NCBI GenBank assembly: GCA_948567375.1
Contig: OX419757.1
Location: 61,752,001-61,816,000, forward strand
Length of the DNA stretch: 64,000 nt
Direction of reading: 5' to 3'
Origin: Lunularia cruciata
Lineage: Eukaryota; Streptophyta; Marchantiopsida; Lunulariales; Lunulariaceae
Shown: positions 55,130 through 64,000 of the stretch, one piece after another
Numbering within the stretch: the stretch's first letter is position 1
Layout of the letters: each line of letters starts with the position of its first letter
Made by a program: the position numbers and the translations under genes
The notes under the pieces: generated by a model
The model's input: only the letters and a program-made list of their open reading frames with translations
Told to the model about the DNA's origin: nothing
Database searches by the model: none

Positions 55130-58100
55130 AAATTTACTAATCTCCTTTAAAAGAAGAAAAACTTCTTCCATAACTTGTAAATCGTCCCAGGGTGCTTCGT
55201 ATCTTCAAGACTTGCATGCGGCCAAGGAAGAAAAGTCGGGCCACCGACCGGACCGATTCGGATAAAATAGTTCTGAAAGCAGTGGGATAGATCTCTTGAA
55301 CAACCAGACAGTAGGGTAGATTTCTGGACACACATAGGCAGCAGGGAGTCGTCCCGATTGTGACAGGCATAGCATAAGAATGGGGGAACACCGCTAAAGT
55401 TACAGAAGGATTAGTAGAATGCAGGAATGCGCACATTCGGAGTGAACGACGGCAATTATCAAAGATAAGGCTTCAGTTCTGCTGGGGATCAAGGAAGCAA
55501 TAAAACAGCACAGAAGGAAGCGCTCGATGAGGAGAAATAGGTTACGGGAAGGTAAAAGGATGATTGAGATTCATAGCAGGGAAGTTGCAGTTGATTTGAA
55601 TGCTGGTTGTGAGCAAAGGAGGATGATAGGTGGAAATTGACAAGCTCGTTTGTTGGATTGTAGAGCACCGGCTTTTGTTTCATCATTGTGTCGAGAGCTG
55701 CTGCAAAACAGCTTTTATTTCACTTTCATGAGACGGTTAGCTCCTTGTGAGCCACATAACAACTTGCCTTCTTTTATCAATTGTCGTGTCTGATAGCAAT
55801 CACCAATCCGCTCTCACCTGTCTGCGTTGGGTTTTAAGGAGGTAATACATCTTTACACTAGAGACGAGACCACGAAAGTGTTCTGTGTTGAAGCCTCTCC
55901 CGCGTTGGCGAGGATGTGGAGGTACGCAGCAGCGAGAATTTGAAGCCTGATATATTTTCACCGATTCCGCGTCGAGCTGCGCAATTACTTAATCGCCGGG
56001 TGGAAGAGGTGTGAAACGGAGGGCCTCATGACAGAGTCCAGGTAATCAAAATTTGACTCGATTCGAACAACTTATTGATCAAACTATCGCATGCTTCGAA
56101 TGTTTGTCACCACTTACTTCTTCTTTTCACAATCCAGTGATTGACTGCCGCTATAAAACAAGGTTGGATTTCACTGGCATGAGAAACCACCATGAGAAAA
56201 GATTATAGTAACCCCGCGCGGGTCGTAGCAGGTATCTGACCATCGTGTCAGTTGTCTTTGCATTGGGACTTAACAGTTGTCCAATTCCATCTCTTGTGTT
56301 TGAGGTACTCTTGCCAAGATCTTCTCTGGTTACAGTTTCGTGACAGTGGTCTTCATTCCATTGCTTTTGCGGTAATTACAGGACCACCTGAGTATCTCTT
56401 TGCTTATAAACTAAACAGCTCATCGCAGGAATTTACACAACTAAATTTATCATGGTACTACATTATAATTCCGTTCCTTTAGCAGAGTCGTCACATATTT
56501 GCTGTAATCATGCATTGGTAGGTAGAAAATATTCAAGAGATTACACAAAGATTTCCAGAACACTCTCAGTCGTTACTATCTAGAATGTTAACTGAACTCC
56601 CGTTTGCGAGTAAGACCCTTGCATGAACATTCTGGGCAACTCTTTCTCCTTCTGTCTTCTTCATAGTAATAGTATTAGGCTAATAGTAATAGCTTTTCCT
56701 CAGTAAGCTATTTTAGACAAAATGGATTATGTTTGACCACTCAAATACCAATCTGAATTTAGTTAACTAATATCAAACAGTATTAGCTGTATCATGTAAT
56801 TTGAGGTAAAATTGTAATTTTTTTATCTATATTTTATATTTCAACTCATAGCACATGCACTGGATTTCGTCCACACTTGCAGAAACAATACCGTCACCCC
56901 GAAGGAGAACGTGGTTGTACAAAACTTCAACCGTGCCTTTCCAAATGTGGATCATGAGAGGGTCGTTGCAGCCCGTGTGGACGAACCACGTATCTCAACT
57001 GCGTTGGGCTCCTGGCGCTCCCCGGCGCAGTCCGTCTATGATCATCACGAGAATTCGTCCCACAGATCTAGATCCGACTTTGCAAACCCTTTACAGATCC
57101 AAGTCATCATGAACCAAGGATTTGGATCGGCCCTTATGTATGGCAAGTTCTCTCACCGTAATTTCCGCCTGCTAACTTCCATGGCGCGTCAGGGAAATTT
57201 CTGCCAGCCACTTTGGTTCGAGGCCGTCAATGCGAAGCAGCAATTTGTCGGTATTATCTATCTCACAGTTCTCTTGATTCCGCTCCCTGCTGATCTTGCT
57301 GAAATCCATACTGATGCAGCTGGTACTGGTAGTTTGCTTATGCGGAAGCTGCGTGCTCGAGCTATCCGTCCTTTGACACTCATCGGCATTCCCTCCATAG
57401 TCACAGGTGTTGCCAAACTCGCAGAAAACTTGTGAGGGAGTATACTTAGTATATACCACTGATAATTGGTTTGAGGCAGTACGGTACTGGGTCAAATACA
57501 GTAATCTGACCGTGAAGAAGAGTGTGATGCTTTTTCTTTAGGCAAACGATAATACTTTGCGCAGTGGCTTTTGGGTTTGGCCATGCTTTTGTGCTTCCAA
57601 AGGCCAAGTACGACGACTCAACGTGGAAAGAGACACCTGTGTGGAGGATTGCCAACAGTGCCAACAGATTCATGCGAAGATGAGATGTCATGATGGATTT
57701 GCATTGTTGGGGCTGAAGATTGTTCATGGAGAGTAGTTATTTCGCGGATTCTGCCTCCCGATGGAAAAAACATGGACCTATTTTATCTGGGAAGAGATAA
57801 AAGTCTTGCGTCGCCCATGCAGATGCAGAGTTTCAGATCGGGAGCTGGCCTGAAGGAGAACGATGAGAAACTAACAGAGGCAGGCAGGGTTTGTAGGTGC
57901 TGCTGTCTTAGGAAGCAAAGGAAAGAAGCACAGAGCGAGGACGCTGGGTCAAAGGAAGCATGAGATTCAATCCCCCATGGATCAATCGGCTTCCACGAGG
58001 AGACGAGGAGATTTAACAGGGCAGCGGTTCTTCGAAGTCGCACATGAGGAGGACAGCAGAATAGACGTCCGGGGCTGGCTTTTCACCCGATCGATGGGAG

Positions 58101-58474
58101 TGAACCAGAGTACAATAAATAATGCATGAATGTTGATTTTGAGCGCTAGCATGAGAAGAGATGGGGGGCTGAAAAGGACAGATGTTTGAAGATGGACACC
58201 ATGAAACAAGTGAAGGAGATGATGCGGTGGCACTAAGAGGGAGCAGGAGGGCAATGGTACAATTCAGCCAAGCAGAGATTCAAAGTACGAGCCGCCATGA
58301 AGATAACGAGAACAATTAAACAAAGAGCAGTTTGTAATGAGATTTGAATGTATTTGAATGTGTACAAGTGATTGAAGCAAGAGCGTCTGAATTGATGTAA
58401 TGATTCGAAATTTGAGGATGTAAACAACGTCACATTGAAACAAGGACAACTCAAATTGCTATAATCAAGCATTT
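55130..58474 (+). repeat. 4-kb repeat, copy D (left part)
   Basis: It shares the head region with copy B (ACAACCAGACAGTAGGGTAG, GGAAGTTGCAGTTGATTTGA) and is colinear with it to about 58470. There a copia element interrupts it; the unit resumes at 63748. It carries the best preserved gene remnant (57181-57683). Flanking parts show no other supported gene. Confidence 0.78.
57181..57683 (+). CDS. Two-exon small membrane protein, unknown family (copy D, intact frame)
   Basis: Exon 1 is 57181-57431, the intron 57432-57541 (GTGAGG ... TTTCTTTAG) and exon 2 57542-57683. Together they encode about 130 residues without a stop. It starts MARQGNFCQPLWFEAVNAKQ, then has a hydrophobic stretch VGIIYLTVLLIPLP, LAEIHT, a basic stretch (MRKLRARAIRP) and LTLIGIPSIVTGVAKLAENL. 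Exon 2 has QTIILCAVAFGFGHAFVLPK and a charged end (AKYDDSTWKETPVW, NRFMRR). Against copies A and C, differences concentrate at synonymous third positions. The frame is open upstream to about 56911, but that part does not keep frame in other copies, so I place the start at the ATG also present in B. No domain recognised. Whether it is expressed is unknown. Confidence 0.5.
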
Positions 58475-59017
58475 TGATGAGAACCTTTGTTCTTGCTCTT
58501 TGAAGTAGAGGGTCTATTCTCAAGCATTCTTACTTCTAATGTATCAGATATCCTCGCACTCAACTTTACTAGACACTCCTAATTGTATATAACAAGACTC
58601 TACTCTCTCCTAGCCTTCAAAGATAATAGAGCTACAAAAATAGTCTCCAATACGGAGATATCACAGAATACCCATGAGATGATGTTAGGTAGCTCAGGGC
58701 TTCATGGAATGTAGAGGTGAATTGTTAAGAATCAACCCAATAGAAGAAATCATGATTGGGATTATATAGATAGAAAAGTGTACTGAAAAGTGTGCTAAAG
58801 GGTGCCCTACCATATTGTTCATGTAACACATGCAGCTCATGGAAAGCATGTGAACAATATGCATGAACAGTAGCTCATGGAAAGCATGTGAACAGTATGC
58901 ATGAACAGTAGCTCGCAAATGAACAATAACACATGTGAACAATAGCAGCATGAATAGTAACTAACTTGTCTCGTTCTAACAAAGAAGTCCCTAAACTAGA
59001 GATTACCTAATTTAACA
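58475..59017 (-). repeat. Copia 3' LTR
   Basis: It runs from TGATGAGAACCTTTGTTC to CCTAATTTAACA on the plus strand. It contains a 38-bp tandem repeat at 58834-58909 (AGCTCATGGAAAGCATGTGA plus ACA-TATGCATGAACAGT). The 5' LTR has only one unit. A purine tract, GAAGTGGGAG, precedes it on the minus strand (59018-59027). Confidence 0.9.
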
Positions 59018-59378
59018 CTCCCACTTCATGAGACTTTAAATCTATTCCCATTTCTACGACACATTTCATGTGTTTATCTTTAGGTGGTGCTTTTGTAAAC
59101 ACATCTGCTGTCATCTTGTGTGTAGGACAGTAAACTAACTTCACAACATTCTCCTTTTCTTTCTCCTCTACAAATCTTCTTCTAATCTCAATGTGCTTAG
59201 TCCTTGGGTGATGTACATGATTTTTGCTGAGTGCTATACTTCCTATATTGTCACAATACAATGTAGTAGGACTTTCCTGTTCAAACCAGCTCCTTAAGGA
59301 GTCTCCAGTACTAAATGAATTCTTGAGTAGCATTTGAGGCAGCCATAAATTCTGCCTCAGTAGTAGATAGTGCAACAT
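59007..59378 (-). pseudogene. Copia RNase H region
   Basis: The open frame reads SPTTLYCDNIGSIALSKNHV, HPRTKHIEIRRRFVEE, VVKLVYCPTHKMTADVFTKA and ends just at the 3' LTR. CDN with the following SIALSKN and the KHIEIR block are the usual copia RNase H landmarks, and TADVFTK is its C-terminal signature. The upstream part (59379-59557) is the start of RNase H with a frame break (DxDWAGD-type text near 59450). Confidence 0.88.
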
Positions 59379-59557
59379 ATGTTTGTTGTTTACTCAGCCA
59401 ACTGATTGCTCCACCACTAAGCATAACTACATATCCACTAGTTGATCTACTGTTATTTGTGTCATCTCCCCAACTAGCATCTGTATATACTTCAAGAGTA
59501 GGAGCAAGTATGTTCCCTTACTTTTTGTACTCCAAGTGCATCTGGAGTACCCTTTAA

Positions 59558-60682
59558 TTACCTGAATACTCTCTTTATACCTTTCCAATGTGCTTGTGCA
59601 GGATTGCTAGTATATCTAGCTAGTGCTCCCCATGCATAGCATATATCTGGTCTTGTACAGACCATGATAGACATAAGAGAACCAAGAGCACTCTGATACA
59701 ACATATTGTCCCAAAGATTCATCTCCCCATCTATGATTCTGCTGTGCTTCCACCCCAGATCAGGAGGTGTAGAGACAAGATTTGCCTCTTTCATATGATA
59801 CTTAGCTACTATGGATCTCACATACCGTGGTTGACTGATTCGGATCCATCATGCTTCTATGTCTCTGCTCACTTTGATTCCCAAAACAAGTTTTACAAGA
59901 CCAAGGATAGTCATCTCAAAAACAGAGCACAAGAAATCTATCGCTCCTTTGATAGATTCACTCTTCCCCAACAGTAATAGATCATCTACATATACAGCTA
60001 TGTAAACATCATCTCTAGTATACACATTCATGGCAGAATCCGCTTGTTTGAAATCTTGCACTCTCAAGTATGAGTCTAGTTTCTCATACCAGGCTCTAGG
60101 AGCTTGCTTAAGACCATATAAAGCCTTCTTAAGCAAGCATGCTTTTCCTTTGTCTTCAGTATATCCATCTGGAACATCCATGTAGATAGTCTCTCTCAAA
60201 TCTCCATTGAGAAAGGCGGTTTTCACCATTAATTGCTCCACTTCCCAATCTCTCTCTTCTGCAAGAGCTAGAAGCATGTGAATAGATCCATACCTGGCAA
60301 TTGGTGAAAAAGTTTCTGAATAATCTATTGATGCTTTCTGATTGAAGCCCTTTGCAACAAGTCTTGCCTTGTACTTCAGGATCTCATTCTCAACTCCACA
60401 TTTGACCCTGAAAACCCATTTGCAGCCAATTGCTTTCCTACCTGGTGGTAAATCAGCTAGTACCCATGTACCATTAGTCTGAAGAGACTTCTTCTCTTCT
60501 GCTATAGCCAACTCCTGCTGACTCAAATCGAGTCTGAGCATAGCTTGCTGTAAAGTGTCTGGATCACAATCTTCATGACAGATGTAAGATTCATCTAACA
60601 TCTCTTCTGATAGAAAACCAAGTCTGTAAATAGGTTTTCTACCTCTCTGTGATCTTCTTGGCTCTATGCCCAGAAGATTCAT
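59558..60682 (-). pseudogene. Copia reverse transcriptase
   Basis: 60682-59849 is a 277-residue open frame. It contains NGTWVLADLPPGRKAIGCKW, YKARLVAKGFNQKASIDY, ETFSPIARYGSIHMLLALA, KTAFLNGDLRETIYMDVPDG, LKKALYGLKQAPRAWYEKLD and the catalytic VYVDDLLLLG (about residue 231). In the Q-M-D-V-K-T-A block, D is replaced by KT (LMVKTAFLNG); related elements have DVKTAFLNG, so the first catalytic Asp may be lost. After a break, 59821-59558 continues with the thumb and connection (SALGSLMSIMVCTRPDICYA). Confidence 0.93.
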
Positions 60683-61815
60683 GCATCTCTTGACGTTTTT
60701 GGAGTCTCACTTAGAGATTCTGCATCTGCATTCTGCTTCTGGGAGTCATCTTCTATAGTATCGGAATCAGAAACCACTATCTGTTTAGGCCTTCTTTTGT
60801 ACAACTTTAGACTCTCCTTTGGTGAACCATCAGCTCCAAGTAGAGATTTCTCTTCTGATGATTGATCTGAAAAACTGACTCTGCAGCTTGGGAAGATAGA
60901 TTGATCAGGCTAATCATACTGATCAGCTTGCTTCTGCAACTCATCACTGTTCTCACTCCAAGTCCTAAATTCATCAAAGAGTACATCTCTACTTCTGATG
61001 ATCTGTCCAAACTTAGGATTGTACAGAAGATATTCTTTCAGTCCCTCTTCATATCCTACAAAAAGCATTCTCTCAGCCTTCTTTGTGAACTTCCTCCTCT
61101 GCTCCTTGGGGATATGAACATATGCAGGACATCCAAAAACTTTCAAAGCTGAAAGATGAGGTGTCTTACTACTCCAGGATTTTTCAAGAGTTCTTCCTAG
61201 CAATGTTGTGGTACCACTGATATTTCTAAGAAAATTTTTAGTGCTAATTGCAGCACCCCAAAACTTTCTCTCTAGCTTGGCATGTTGGAGCATTGCCAAT
61301 GCTTTGTCCACCAGTGTCCTATTCAACCTTTCTGCAACTCCATTCTATGCAGGACTGTCTTTGGCAGTACAGTCAAGGAGGATTCCTCTTTCTGACAGAA
61401 AAGAGAGGAATTCCTCATTCCTGTACTCTTTGCCTCCATCTGTTCTCAATCACTTGACTTTCCTCCCAATCTGCAACTCAGCCATGGCTACAAACTTCTG
61501 GAATTTTTGCAACACTTCATCCTTGCTTTTCATGAGATAGATAAAGCTTTTTCTACTATAATCATCCACAAAGGAAACATAGTAGGCTGCTCCACTCAAT
61601 GACTTCTCAGTCATGTATCCCCATACATCAGAATGTACGACATCTAGAAGACCAGGAGCTCTAGATGAAGATTTCTTGGGGATAGGAGCTTTTTGTGCCT
61701 TACCTTCTGCACACCCAATGCAAAATTTGAGCTTTCCGTTGGGATCTAGTTTCAACCCCTCCACTACCTTCTCTATAGCATATAAGTTTTGCTCTGATAG
61801 GTGCCCTAACCTCAA
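60683..61815 (-). pseudogene. Copia integrase
   Basis: 61815-61450 has the GAG-pre-integrase end (MRLGHLSEQNL, CIGCAEGKAQKAPIP) and the catalytic core start LLDVVHSDVWGYM with SFVDDYSRKSFIYLM. After a stop (TGA near 61449) and a second break, 61326-60910 continues NRTLVDKALAMLQHAKLERK, FLRNISGTTTLLGRTLEK and HLSALKVFGCPAYVHIPKEQ. The zinc pair CxxC and the first two acidic residues are present. 60683-60909 is the variable integrase tail, open in part (KRPKQIV-like region). Confidence 0.9.
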
Positions 61816-61818
61816 ATT

Positions 61819-62514
61819 CTAGAGATGGATATCATTTTTGTTTTCTGCTACCAATGCAGAATCAAAACAATCAGCTTCCATCAACTTGAACAGTTTCCCT
61901 TTGGCAGTATCATACCCAAGGACTAGCTCTCCTTTCTTCAAAGTACATTGATTTTTGTTGCTTTCAAACAGAACATCCACTCCATGCTCCATGAGGCTAT
62001 GTACTGATATCAAGTTCTTGGTATACTCAAGAACATACAATACATTTTTCAGATAGCCTTTTCTATAACATCCTATGAAGGCAATAGGAACTTTGCCAGT
62101 TCCTAACATTAGATTCAAAATCCCAGGTCCACAATGCACACTCTTGGGAGTCTTAAGAGGTTGAAGAGTTGAGAACACCTCCTTCTGATAATTGATATGA
62201 GAGGTAGCTCCTAAGTCCAAGAACCATCCAGAACCGTTTGAGGACAATTGTGATTCTGCCAACATTCCACAATCCGGCTCTTTTGCTGAGTACCCCTCCT
62301 CATTGCTGAATATCTCATGGCACTCCTCTGAGTTGTAAGCTGAACTCCCAGATTTTTGAATTTTTACTGGTTGAGGTCTCTTGCCTACCTTCTTCAGCTC
62401 TTGTTCTCTCCTTTCTCCTCTCTTGGGACATAAAGATGCAATATGACCTTTCTCATGACATAAATAGCAAGTCTTGTCATCAACACTACTAACTCCTTTA
62501 CCAGATTTACTCAC
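61819..62514 (-). pseudogene. Copia zinc knuckle and protease
   Basis: A 231-residue frame opens with CYLCHEKGHIASLCPKR, an intact C-x2-C-x4-H-x4-C nucleocapsid knuckle. It continues to the protease, GWFLDLGATSHINYQKEV. Copia proteases normally read DSGA or DTGA at the active site. Here the residue after the catalytic Asp is Leu (DLGA), which probably disables it. The frame ends in the GAG-pre-integrase linker (TKNLISVHSLMEHGVDVLFE). Confidence 0.88.
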
Positions 62515-63121
62515 TCAAGCTTGCTCTGGTTTGTGCACTCTTCCATTTGGCACTCTTCTTGAACAAGAAGGAGCACTGAACAGAGCATCATCTCCTTGCT
62601 CATTTAACTTCAGCCCTTTGTCCTCTTTGTGTCTGCTAAACACCAGCAATTTGTGTATCACATAATCCCAGGTGACAGTTTCAATAGGTAAAACTTGCAT
62701 AGCTACTAGGACAGAGTCATATCTTGAAGGAAGACTATCTAAGAGATGATCGATCTCATACTTCTTTGTAAGTACAACCATCCTCCTTGATACTCTTGAA
62801 GAGTTTCTACAGTTTTGACAGATAACATGTGAAATCTTCACCATCCTGCAATCTCAAGATCTTTATTGCAGACCAGACTTGATATGAGCTCTCCAGCTTC
62901 TCAACAATGTAATAACTCTTGATTTTTTCCCAAATCTCCCAACTCCAAGCATAAGTATCTACTAGGCCTCTAGCTTGCTCTTCCATAGCCCTTAGCAGAA
63001 ACCTCCTAGTAGTAGCATGCTTGACTCTCTCCTCCTTGTTGATCTCTAGCTCATCTATATCATGAGCTTCTAATGCAAACTCTAGACAGACATAACTGTC
63101 TAAGATAGAATTCACATCCAA
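62515..63121 (-). pseudogene. Copia gag
   Basis: 63121-62807 reads FALEAHDIDELEINKEERVK, AMEEQARGLVDTYAWSWEIW and EKLESSYQVWSAIKILRLQD. 62844-62515 overlaps in another frame with LLDSLPSRYDSVLVAMQVLP and WDYVIHKLL. Together these form a copia UBN2-type gag split by a frameshift near 62830. The N-terminal region (63146-63209) is the leader and start. Confidence 0.85.
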
Positions 63122-63209
63122 AGCCTAAGCTTTGTAGTTAGTCTTTCATAATTTCTCTATCTCTTTGAGTTCTCCTATCAACCCGAGTGGTGATTGTGGG
63201 CCCATAACT

Positions 63210-63742
63210 TGATGAGAACCTTTGTTCATGCTCTTTGAAGTAGATGGTCTATTCTTAGGCATTTTGACTTCTGATGTATCATACATCCTAGCACTCAATT
63301 TTCTAAGTCTTACCGTAGAAAACACTCCTAATTGCACACGGCAAGACTCAACTCTCTCCTAGCCTTCAAAGATAGTACAACTAATTCACTCATGCAACAC
63401 AAATAGCCTCCAATACTAAGATATCACAGAATACTCCTAAGATGATGTTAGGTAGCTCATGGCTTCACAAAATGCAGAGGGGAAATGATAGAAATCAATC
63501 CAATAGAAGAACTCGTGACTGGGATTATATAGATAGAAAAGTGTATTGAAAGGATTGCTGAAGGGTGTCCTACCACACTGCTCATGTAACACATGCAGCT
63601 CATGGAAAACATGTGAATAGTATGCATGAACAGTAACTTGCACATGAACAGGAAAATATGTGAATAGTAGCAGCATGAACAGTAATTAACTTGTCTCATT
63701 CTAACAAAGAAATCCCTAAACTAGAGATTACCTAACTTAACA
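63210..63742 (-). repeat. Copia 5' LTR
   Basis: TGATGAGAACCTTTGTTC ... CCTAACTTAACA is colinear with 58475-59017 with modest divergence and a few indels. On the coding strand the sequence after the LTR reads AGTTATGGGCCCACAATC, a plausible primer-binding site position with some likeness to the tRNA-Met type (TTATGGGC versus TTATCAGAGC). I do not call it firmly. Confidence 0.9.
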
Positions 63743-63747
63743 CATTT

Positions 63748-64000
63748 TATTTTCTTCAACCTATCAAACAGATGATCTTGACATTCAGTGAGAAAATGGT
63801 GCAATAAAGGAAGCATTTTATAAAATGATCTTAATTGAAACTACTGTCCATCTCATGGTCTCCCGCATGTTAATCGTAAAAAAGTAACATATACAATTAC
63901 GTTCGATACTTTTCGGGTCAAACTTACAATTGACTTGATATTTTCACCATTCTTTGGGCTTATTCTCTGGACTGATTGAAATCGCTTTGAATATCAAATT
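63748..64000 (+). repeat. 4-kb repeat, copy D (right part) and window end
   Basis: Copy D resumes after the copia target duplication: TTCTTCAACCTATCAAACAG and AGTGAGAAAATGGTGCAATA match 19060-19110 of copy A. The match fades after about 63870 (CATGGTCTCCCGCATGTTA). The remaining 130 bp hold nothing I recognise. Confidence 0.75.

Larger units (their letters stand above)
58475..63742 (-). mobile_element. Ty1/copia LTR retrotransposon
   Basis: It is complete in outline: LTRs at 58475-59017 and 63210-63742, flanked by a 5-bp CATTT target duplication (58470-58474 and 63743-63747). The internal order on minus is gag, protease, integrase, RT, RNase H, which defines the copia superfamily. It is nested in 4-kb repeat D: the host sequence ATAATCAAGCATTT resumes as CATTTTATTTTCTTC. 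The coding frame carries several stops or frameshifts, so it is defective but much younger-looking than the gypsy element. Confidence 0.93.

Noticed and set aside
56911-57180. N-terminal extension of the D gene (VVQNFNRAFPNVDHERVV and following)
   Set aside because: The homologous DNA in A, B and C carries indels that are not multiples of three, and third-position bias is not visible. It is more likely a leader or intron than protein.

Overview
The window looks like repeat-dense nuclear DNA of a land plant with a large genome. The evidence is LTR retrotransposons of both superfamilies, PIF/Harbinger DNA transposons, a LINE-like remnant, dead copies of a cinnamate-4-hydroxylase-like P450, and chloroplast-derived scraps (rbcL, trnM, 23S rRNA). 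The rbcL scrap reads [13 protein letters not shown], which I associate more with bryophyte-like or other non-flowering plants, but this is weak evidence. I found no intact conventional host gene, no complete tRNA or rRNA gene and no CRISPR array.

Layout. 1-4077 plus 14642-15450 is one ancestral segment, holding an LTR-like repeat and a CYP73-like pseudogene. It is split by a 10.6-kb minus-strand Ty3/gypsy element (4078-14641). A diverged direct copy of the segment lies at 34636-44130. That copy lacks the gypsy element, has an inverted block (about 35262-36635) and has a 3.7-kb LINE-bearing insertion (about 39378-43070). It runs into a 5' fragment of the same gypsy family on the plus strand (44150-46556). 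Four copies of a roughly 4-kb repeat occur: A 16330-20560, B 20870-25450, C 46580-50310, and D 55130-58474 continuing at 63748. Each carries a two-exon coding remnant of an unrecognised membrane-protein family. Two Harbinger-like elements lie in opposite orientation (about 27470-31130 and 50311-54790). A tandem array built from Harbinger-type terminal sequence is at 31586-32285, and a chloroplast mosaic is at 32730-32956. A Ty1/copia element with paired LTRs and a CATTT target duplication (58475-63742) is nested in copy D.

The standout is the gypsy element. On its coding (minus) strand the order is gag with zinc knuckles, aspartic protease, a cytosine-5 DNA methyltransferase domain, RT, RNase H, integrase, and a C-terminal PHD finger. 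The methyltransferase shows motifs I, IV, VI and VIII and the C-terminal region in linear order. The PHD finger has all eight Zn ligands. A retroelement carrying its own DNA methyltransferase and a predicted histone-reading PHD module is the best candidate here for a little-described system. This copy is dead: it has many stops, frameshifts and a solo LTR nested between the methyltransferase and RT. Several stops look like C-to-T changes in CG or CHG contexts.
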